Part shown: positions 1-5,159 of the stretch, one piece after another | Layout of the letters: each line of letters begins with the position of its first letter | Numbering within the stretch: the first letter of the stretch is position 1 | Origin: an uncultured Gammaproteobacteria bacterium | GTDB taxonomy: Bacteria; Pseudomonadota; Gammaproteobacteria; Pseudomonadales; Pseudohongiellaceae | NCBI GenBank assembly: GCA_903926285.1 | Contig: CAIYIP010000442.1 | Location: forward strand, 1 to 5,159 | Direction: 5' to 3' | Length of the DNA stretch: 5,159 nt | Position numbers and translations under genes: made by a program | Notes under the pieces: model-generated | What the model was told of the DNA's origin: nothing | Databases searched by the model: none | What the model saw: only the letters and a program-made list of their open reading frames with translations

Positions 1-1684
1 CATTGACGAAGGTGTAGTCGGCATCAAGCAAATCAGGAATGCTGCGGTCTTCGCGAAGGATGCTTTCGAAGAGTAGTTCGGTTTCACGCTGAAACCCCAT
101 GCGCAATTCATCATCCCAGTTCGGGTAAAAGATGCCATCGGGTGAAGTGGAAGGAAGATTGCGCAAGTACAGCCATTGCTGGGCAAAATTTTTCACGAGT
201 GCCGCAGAGCGCGGATCATCTAGCATGCGCCGTACCTGTTGCTGCAGAACTTGCGGTTCGCTGAGTTTGTTTTCACTCGCGAGACTCAATAACTCTTCAT
301 CAGGAATACTGCTCCAGAGAAAAAATGACAGGCGCGAGGCAAGCTCCAGATCGGTGATTGCGTAACTGGCGCCGAGGGCAAGTGCTGCCGGTTCACGTTC
401 GGTGCGTACCAGAAATTCCGGATCGACGAGCAGTCGGCGCAAGCCGAGTTCAATGCCATCGGCAAATGCACCTGCGCTGCGACCCATCTCGTAAAAATTC
501 ATGAGTACTGCAACATCTGCGTCAGTTACCGGGCGTCGATAGGCCTGGCGTGCGAGTGTGCTGAAAATCTCGCGTGCACATGCTGGCTCTGCATCTGCAT
601 TGGCGGGCTGGCATGTAAAAACCTTGTGCACGCTCGGTGAGTCCAGTGGCCGCTCAGCGTTGAATGGCCCAATCACCTTGATCAAACCAATTGCGGGATG
701 CTTGAGCACCTGCGGAAAACTTTCGTTGTCGAGCGACAACCGGTCGAAAGACTGGATCGTGTCGAGACTTGGCCGGTAATTTGTCAGCAGAAAGGTTGCA
801 CCGATCAGATGTGCGCCCGCCTTGACCGGCAACGTAATTTCAAGCGCGCCGTCCTTGTCGGCATTACCACCTTCATTGAGGCCAACGCCTGCATACTCGA
901 ATAAATGTACACGTTTGCCATCGATACTTAATTCGAGTTTTTCACCTGCGATGAAATTGCCCACGCCAAAATTCTGGATGTAAAACGTATAGTCGCCATC
1001 CGCCTGGAAATTATGGCGGGCAGCGAGGCCGCCCCGCGTGCCGAAAGGTAAACCTTCGAGCTGTTGGTTTTGCGAAGTATCACCAGCCGCTATAAAGATG
1101 GCCTCTGTTGGTGAGCTCCAGAAACCCACTGCCATGCGCGCAATCCTTGCAGCCGCGGTGGTGTAGGCTTCAAGCAGCGTTGGTGAAATCGTGAGCGAGC
1201 CAGCGTTGTTGTCAAAGCCGCGTGCCGAGGTATCAGCCGGCAACATGCTGGTAGTGTCGATTTCGAGCGCGAGCATGTCGCGGATGGCGTTGGCATATTC
1301 ACTGCGGTTCAGACGATGCAGCATCAACGCGCCAGGGTTTTGGGTAGCGGTGCTATCGATACCAGCTTCAAGTTGTTCAGTGAGTGCTGCGTAGTCGTTC
1401 CATGCGGGACGTGGCTGACCGGGTGGGGGCATCATGCCCGCGCGCAGCTTGCGGATGACCTTTTCCCAGGTCTCGGAATGGCTGTTCATTTCATCATCAA
1501 GAACAGCAGAAAGATCGAGGCTGCCAGCGAAATCATCGAAGTTATGACAACCCAGACAGTATTCATCGAACTGGGACTTCTGCTCCGCAGTCAGTGCGGG
1601 TTGCGCTCCTGCAGTTGTTGCCATGATCAGCAAAAACACAGCTGAAAGACTTGCGGGCCTTAATATACTTGTTCCCCGTTTCAT
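1..1684 (-). CDS. Secreted mono-haem DUF1592-family protein (PSCyt1-DUF1587-DUF1595-DUF1592), C-terminus cut by window edge
   Basis: The frame is open from ATG at 1684 to the left edge: 561 codons, no stop, no frameshift. Residues 1-27 form a signal peptide (basic MKR, hydrophobic core, likely cleavage after AGA). A cytochrome c motif CLGCH lies at 43-47 (bases 1544-1558), with MMPPP at 84-88 offering a methionine as second haem ligand; this matches the Planctomycete-type cytochrome domain. LHRLNRSEYANAIRDML at 122-138 is a clear DUF1587 signature. Residues about 195-320 look beta-rich and may be a binding module. C358 and C369, followed by QAYRRPV at 380-386, mark DUF1595. GLRRLLVDPEFLVR and RLSFFLW (414-457) mark DUF1592, running to about 535. 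DYTFVN at 556-561 is the usual lead-in to DUF1588; DUF1588 and DUF1585 should follow outside the window. The family role is unknown; location is periplasm or outer surface. The start lies 62 bases after the ankyrin gene, which suggests one operon. Family assignment is confident; function is not. Confidence 0.93.
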   Translation of the reverse strand, partial: MKRGTSILRPASLSAVFLLIMATTAGAQPALTAEQKSQFDEYCLGCHNFDDFAGSLDLSAVLDDEMNSHSETWEKVIRKLRAGMMPPPGQPRPAWNDYAALTEQLEAGIDSTATQNPGALMLHRLNRSEYANAIRDMLALEIDTTSMLPADTSARGFDNNAGSLTISPTLLEAYTTAAARIARMAVGFWSSPTEAIFIAAGDTSQNQQLEGLPFGTRGGLAARHNFQADGDYTFYIQNFGVGNFIAGEKLELSIDGKRVHLFEYAGVGLNEGGNADKDGALEITLPVKAGAHLIGATFLLTNYRPSLDTIQSFDRLSLDNESFPQVLKHPAIGLIKVIGPFNAERPLDSPSVHKVFTCQPANADAEPACAREIFSTLARQAYRRPVTDADVAVLMNFYEMGRSAGAFADGIELGLRRLLVDPEFLVRTEREPAALALGASYAITDLELASRLSFFLWSSIPDEELLSLASENKLSEPQVLQQQVRRMLDDPRSAALVKNFAQQWLYLRNLPSTSPDGIFYPNWDDELRMGFQRETELLFESILREDRSIPDLLDADYTFVN

Positions 1685-1688
1685 CGCG

Positions 1689-1694
1689 TCCCCC
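1689..1694 (-). promoter_or_regulatory. Probable weak ribosome binding site of the DUF1592-family gene
   Basis: On the minus strand GGGGGA lies four bases before the ATG at 1684. It is a purine run resembling but not matching GGAGG, and the spacing is short. It supports ATG 1684 as the start, as does the signal peptide that begins exactly there. Confidence 0.4.
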
Positions 1695-1746
1695 AGATAC
1701 CCAAAAATCGAAAATTCTTCAGATCAAGAAAAGTTCTGCAATCAAA

Positions 1747-3456
1747 TCATTGAATGCTTGCAGGCTCTTCGACTATGAGGCCCTTGCCAGTTGTCGCGTC
1801 ATCGACTTGATGACCTGTCTGCATTGCCCTGGCGCGTTCTATACCCAGCGGCGTTACATCCCTCGGGTCCATGTCAGCCGCCGAACAGGTAAAGCCGCGC
1901 AAGGTGCATTCGGATGTCGTGTGCGCAATGCCGCGTTCAGACATCAGGCGACTCATGAGTTCAACTGCAGCTTCATTGAATACCACAGCATTGTTGGGCC
2001 GAAACGTGCCAACGCCGATGGCATAATCAATTGGCATGAGTGGTTCAATACTCGCGCCAAAAATGCCGTCGTTCTTTTTGCCGAGATCGTAGGCGCCGAG
2101 GTCAGCACGCTGATCAACCAGGTATTGGATGATCGCAATGTCGCCAAGGTTGGCTGCGACCATAAGGGGTGAAATCCCGTAGTTGTCTTGCCAGTTGACG
2201 TCGCCGCCGAGTTCCACCAGCAGCTTGATGACCTGAAGGCGTTCGGTGAGCGGTCGCTCTTTGTGGAATCCCATCACGAAGCCGAGACCTGCCGCGGCTG
2301 CCAGCGCGGTTTCATTGTCGCGGGATTTAAGATCCGGATCAGCATCAAATTCAAGCAGCAACTTCACGAGTTCCAGATCGCCGGAAAAAGCGGCGCGCAT
2401 CAAAGGTGTAGCAAATACGATACGCGGCGAACCGCCACGCATACGCGCCTGGGGGGTGTCGTTTACCACCCTGTTCGGGTTGGCACCGGCTTCGAGCAGT
2501 TTTCTGACGAGAAAGAACGGGTCTTCAGTCACTGTCCACGGAAAGTTAGGTGCGGTTTCCATGTTGCGGCGATCAACGGCCCAAAACAGCGGCGTAAAGC
2601 CGCGCGCATCGGCCTGGTCGACACCCGAGCCACTGTCGACCAGAAACGCAGCGAGGTCGTAGTGGCCGTTGAAGATGGCCATGCCGAGAGCATTCTTGCC
2701 ATCGGCAGCAAGCGCATTAACGTCGGCACCCGAAGCCACGAGCACCTGTGCCGCTTCGAGGTGACCTTCGCGCGCTGCAAATATCAGCGGCGTAAATTCA
2801 CCGGTGGCACCCTGCACCGGTCCCTCCTCTTCGGACGAACGGCCACGCAACGGTGAACCTTCAAAACCTCGACCGGTATCAGGCGCGACAAACAGCGATG
2901 CCTTGTTAACTTCTGCACCACTGGCGAGCAGCAGTTTGATCACCTCGACATGATTTTCATTAACAGCCCACATCAGCGGCGTCGTTCCACCCCAGCTTTC
3001 CTGCGCATTAACCTCACTGCCGTGCTCCAGCAATACCTGCACGGCCGCCGGCACGCCTGTGCGTGCAGCAATCATCAGTGCAGTATCGTTGTTTATAGTT
3101 TGCGGTGCGTTGGGATCAGCACCTGCTTCGATAAGCAGGCTTAACATCGCTGCGTTGCCGTTGAGCGCCGCGAGCTGTAACGGCTTGGCATCCGTACGAT
3201 TTGTGGCATCAGGATTAGCGCCAGCCTGAATGAGCATCTCTGCGCTCTGCAGATCATCACGCTGCACGGCCCAGTGCAACGCAGTAGTGCCGTCAGCCTG
3301 GGCTTCATTCACATCGGCGCTGGCGGCAAGCAGGGTTTGTAGTCTTTCGAGGTCATTGTTCATCGCCGCATCAGCAAGCTCTGCGGCGAGCGCTGAGTGG
3401 GCAAGGACAAGCTGCAGTATGGGAATGGCGATCAGGAACGAAGGTCTGCGTAACAT
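1747..3456 (-). CDS. Exported ankyrin-repeat protein
   Basis: This reads as a 569-residue protein with about eleven ankyrin repeats. I chose ATG 3456 because a signal peptide starts there: MLRR, a hydrophobic stretch at 7-19, then AHSALAA with likely cleavage near residue 24 or 25. ATG 3486 would add ten residues and is also possible; neither start has a good Shine-Dalgarno sequence. The repeats run from about residue 26 to 460, with recurrent TPLMWAV, TALHWAV, GHLEAAQVL and GADVN/GADPN cores. They are interrupted by inserts at about 188-219 (polar, with SSEEEG), 299-314, 330-348 and 391-407. The last 110 residues are not ankyrin-like and hold a cysteine pair, C517 and C524, which could form a disulfide in the periplasm. 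From memory, ankyrin proteins with inserts in this pattern occur beside cytochrome and DUF1592-type genes. The protein probably binds a partner; no catalytic motif is visible. The gene lies 105 bases after the cytochrome gene and 62 before the DUF1592 gene, all one way. Confidence 0.92.
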   Translation of the reverse strand: MLRRPSFLIAIPILQLVLAHSALAAELADAAMNNDLERLQTLLAASADVNEAQADGTTALHWAVQRDDLQSAEMLIQAGANPDATNRTDAKPLQLAALNGNAAMLSLLIEAGADPNAPQTINNDTALMIAARTGVPAAVQVLLEHGSEVNAQESWGGTTPLMWAVNENHVEVIKLLLASGAEVNKASLFVAPDTGRGFEGSPLRGRSSEEEGPVQGATGEFTPLIFAAREGHLEAAQVLVASGADVNALAADGKNALGMAIFNGHYDLAAFLVDSGSGVDQADARGFTPLFWAVDRRNMETAPNFPWTVTEDPFFLVRKLLEAGANPNRVVNDTPQARMRGGSPRIVFATPLMRAAFSGDLELVKLLLEFDADPDLKSRDNETALAAAAGLGFVMGFHKERPLTERLQVIKLLVELGGDVNWQDNYGISPLMVAANLGDIAIIQYLVDQRADLGAYDLGKKNDGIFGASIEPLMPIDYAIGVGTFRPNNAVVFNEAAVELMSRLMSERGIAHTTSECTLRGFTCSAADMDPRDVTPLGIERARAMQTGHQVDDATTGKGLIVEEPASIQ

Positions 3457-3561
3457 CCTGGGAGTCTCTGGAAAAAATTTGGACATAGTCACAGCAAGTT
3501 TATGCACGAAAGCTGCAAATTCAAAAGTTAGCCAGGTGCTGCTGCGCAAACTACAGGCAAC

Positions 3562-4128
3562 TTACTCCACCGGATTGGTACCGCGCACTCTCCCCAGCCA
3601 TTCCACGAGTTTTTCAATATCAAGGTCAGCGATGGAGGCACCGCGTTCACGCATGTCGAGCACAAGTGCACGCCAGCCGGGGACATCCTTTCTGTGCTCG
3701 AACACGCGCAATTCATGGCACTCGGTACACGTTCCCTCGAGAAAAATCCTGGCTTGCGGATTATCGAAGAATTCAGTGATTTCAGAAGCCACGTAATTGC
3801 GCGGAAACGGCACTGATTCAGTGCCGAAATTTTCCTCCAGATAATTGAGCAGGATGCGCTCATCTCTTCTGCTGAGAACAACTCCACGCTGTTCCTTGTG
3901 CAAAGTATTGATAAGCTCCTGCCAGCCTTTGCGGTCCATCGCGTGAAACGCGTAGTCATCGATGCCGTGGCACGATACGCAATTCTTGAGAAGTACACTG
4001 CGCACCGGGCCTTCGGGCAGCTTTACCTGTGGTCGTGCAGCACTCTGGGCAACTGCGGGTAATGTAAAAGTTGTCATGCCTGCTGCAACAATCATCGCCA
4101 GCAGGACTTGGAAAACGCGCCATCTCAT
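3562..4128 (-). CDS. Exported di-haem c-type cytochrome (188 aa)
   Basis: Residues 1-27 are a signal peptide (MRWR, hydrophobic core at 5-23, cleavage after AVA). Two haem c attachment motifs follow: CVSCH at 50-54 (bases 3967-3981) and CTECH at 134-138 (bases 3715-3729). The two halves look like an internal duplication: each has CxxCH, then a GW pair about 14 residues later (68-69 and 151-152), then a helix ending in LNYL or VEWL. In the second half M159 is the natural axial ligand; the matching position in the first half is L76, followed by H77, so the first haem may use H77, M64 or nothing. The protein is probably a soluble periplasmic electron carrier, since no membrane segment is left after signal cleavage. 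Haem attachment would depend on a cytochrome c maturation system encoded elsewhere. It sits 74 bases after the DUF1552 gene. Partner and redox role are inferred from context only. Confidence 0.93.
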   Translation of the reverse strand: MRWRVFQVLLAMIVAAGMTTFTLPAVAQSAARPQVKLPEGPVRSVLLKNCVSCHGIDDYAFHAMDRKGWQELINTLHKEQRGVVLSRRDERILLNYLEENFGTESVPFPRNYVASEITEFFDNPQARIFLEGTCTECHELRVFEHRKDVPGWRALVLDMRERGASIADLDIEKLVEWLGRVRGTNPVE

Positions 4129-4136
4129 CTACTTCT

Positions 4137-4141
4137 ACCTC
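4137..4141 (-). promoter_or_regulatory. Ribosome binding site of the di-haem cytochrome gene
   Basis: On the minus strand GAGGT lies eight bases before the ATG at 4128. This is a good Shine-Dalgarno match at normal spacing, and it fixes the start together with the signal peptide. Confidence 0.75.
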
Positions 4142-4202
4142 ACCCCAGTCCGGGTTAATACATCAATACAAACACAGTCAGAATCAAAGCCACTATCAAC
4201 AA

Positions 4203-5159
4203 CTACACAATGTCGAGCATGTGGGTACTTTCGCCTATGCTGTCGCGCTGGATGCCGTACAGCTGCAGTATCGTCAGCAGCATGTTCGAGGTTTTCTCCG
4301 TGTTGTCGGGATACACAAAATGGCGATTGCCCTTGTAAGTACCGTCGATGCCACCGGCCAGGATCACAGGCACTTTTTCATGCGCATGGCGATGCGAGTT
4401 GCCCATGTTGCTGCCCATATAAAGCAGCATGTGATCGAGAATGTTGCCATCACCTTCCGGAATATTACGCAGCTTTTCGAGGAAGCCGGCCACAATGCTG
4501 ACATGATAACGATTCATCTTCGCGTAATTGGCGATGTTGGCAGGCTTGTCGCCGTGATGCGATGAAGCATGCCAGCCGCCGGTAGAACCCGACTCCGGAT
4601 AACTGAAGCCGGAAAGATCACGGCCCATCATCATCGTGGCGGAGCGCGTGATGTCCGCTTCAAATGCGAGTGCAATCAGATCGAACATCAGCTTGAAATG
4701 CACATCCTTGCTCTGCGGTATACCAAAAGGCACTTCTTCGGAAGGCTCTGTAACAGCGTTGCTGAGCGCAATCTGGATACGGCGTTCCAGTTCGCGCACG
4801 TTTTCAAGATAAGTGTCGAGTCGCACTTGGTCACCCTTGCCAAGGTTGCGTTTAAACTCGGGGATCTTGCTGGTCACGGAATCGAGAATACTGGCATTAA
4901 GCTCGCGACCGCGACGGCGTTCCTCAGGGCTCGCACCATCGCCGAACAGACGCTCGAAGGCCACACGCGGGTTGATCTCGGTAGGCAGCGGCGATGTGGG
5001 AGAAGTCCAGGAAACCGAGTTAGTATACGCGCAGCTGTAACCCCAGTTGCAGTTGCCATAATTGCCGGCGTCTTCTACGCCGAGCTGAATAGATGACAGG
5101 ATGGTGTCCTTGCCGAATTCCTGGGCGATCAACTGGTCGATTGTTACCCCAAGATAGGG
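4203..5159 (-). CDS. DUF1552 (HXXSHH) family protein, N-terminus cut by window edge
   Basis: The frame is open from the right edge to TAG at 4203-4205, giving 318 visible residues beginning PYLGV. An in-frame TTG at 5132 is not the start: the homologous sequence continues upstream of it. Family landmarks, numbered from the edge: LGVEDAG (26-32), YSCAYTNSVSW (41-51), INPRVAFERLFG (62-73), the name-giving motif HASSHH (197-202, bases 4554-4571), HMLLYMGSNMG (243-253) and the C-terminal block from LLTILQ to ESTHMLDIV. DUF1552 proteins are usually about 430-470 residues, so roughly 120-140 N-terminal residues, including the export signal (often twin-arginine type in this family), are missing. As I recall, the family is grouped with the alkaline phosphatase superfamily, related to DUF1501; the histidine cluster may bind metal, but no reaction has been established. 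It is the first gene visible in the cluster, and the cytochrome gene follows after 74 bases. Confidence 0.94.
   Translation of the reverse strand, partial: PYLGVTIDQLIAQEFGKDTILSSIQLGVEDAGNYGNCNWGYSCAYTNSVSWTSPTSPLPTEINPRVAFERLFGDGASPEERRRGRELNASILDSVTSKIPEFKRNLGKGDQVRLDTYLENVRELERRIQIALSNAVTEPSEEVPFGIPQSKDVHFKLMFDLIALAFEADITRSATMMMGRDLSGFSYPESGSTGGWHASSHHGDKPANIANYAKMNRYHVSIVAGFLEKLRNIPEGDGNILDHMLLYMGSNMGNSHRHAHEKVPVILAGGIDGTYKGNRHFVYPDNTEKTSNMLLTILQLYGIQRDSIGESTHMLDIV

Noticed and set aside
1..1684. Frameshift or broken gene at the left end
   Set aside because: Codon-by-codon translation from ATG 1684 gives 561 uninterrupted residues with family motifs in order, so the gene is simply cut by the window edge.
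1651..2856. Long plus-strand open frames (1651-2172 and 2188-2856) opposite the ankyrin gene
   Set aside because: They are antisense to a clearly coding repeat protein, look low in recognisable protein character (many Arg, Cys and Ser), and have no domain or good ribosome binding site.
3457..3549. N-terminal extension of the ankyrin protein to TTG 3549
   Set aside because: It would bury the signal peptide behind 31 residues with no role; ATG 3456 or 3486 gives a normal export signal.
3457..3561. Promoter between the cytochrome and ankyrin genes
   Set aside because: A TTGAAT/CATAAA pair has a 14-base spacer, too short for a standard sigma-70 promoter, and no strong hairpin is visible.
3528..3998. 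Minus-strand 156-codon frame overlapping the cytochrome gene
   Set aside because: It is an out-of-frame shadow of the di-haem cytochrome, which has a signal peptide, two haem motifs and a good ribosome binding site.
4129..4202. Promoter or terminator between the DUF1552 and cytochrome genes
   Set aside because: The gap is AT-rich with TTGATT- and TATTAA-like hexamers, but their spacing (21 bases) is poor. The only hairpin is a four-base-pair ACCC/GGGT stem without a T run.
3962..5096. Plus-strand frames opposite the cytochrome and DUF1552 genes
   Set aside because: They are antisense to genes with firm family signatures, and their translations show no recognisable domain.
4203..5132. DUF1552 protein starting at TTG 5132
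   Set aside because: The reading frame continues without a stop to the window edge, and the visible part is far shorter than the family norm, so the true start lies outside.

Overview
The window holds four genes, all on the minus strand, packed head to tail with gaps of 62 to 105 bases. No RNA gene, mobile element, CRISPR array or long repeat is visible, and no stretch over 300 bases lacks a gene. In transcription order (right to left) they are: the C-terminal two thirds of a DUF1552 (HXXSHH) protein cut by the right edge; a small exported di-haem c-type cytochrome; an exported ankyrin-repeat protein; and the N-terminal 561 residues of a large secreted mono-haem protein of the DUF1587/DUF1595/DUF1592 family (Planctomycete-type cytochrome c domain), cut by the left edge.

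This is an extracytoplasmic gene set. The three genes with visible starts all encode signal peptides. Two of them carry c-type haem motifs (CVSCH and CTECH in the cytochrome, CLGCH in the DUF1592 protein). DUF1552 proteins usually carry an export signal too, but that part lies outside the window. From general knowledge, DUF1552 and DUF1592 genes are frequent neighbours in Planctomycetes, Myxococcota, Acidobacteria and some environmental Gammaproteobacteria, and their biochemical role is not established. Moderate GC content, the protein style and the short operon-like gaps fit a Gram-negative environmental bacterium, perhaps a gammaproteobacterium; this assignment is inference and weak.

A reasonable working picture is a periplasmic or cell-surface module. 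The DUF1552 protein (alkaline-phosphatase-superfamily-like by family assignment) would act on an unknown substrate together with the DUF1592 protein. The di-haem cytochrome and the haem domain of the DUF1592 protein could pass electrons. The ankyrin protein would serve as a periplasmic protein-binding scaffold. Only the co-location, export signals and haem motifs are seen; the functional link is inferred. The order is notable because DUF1552 comes first and DUF1592 last, so the window may lie between two copies of a DUF1592-DUF1552 pair.
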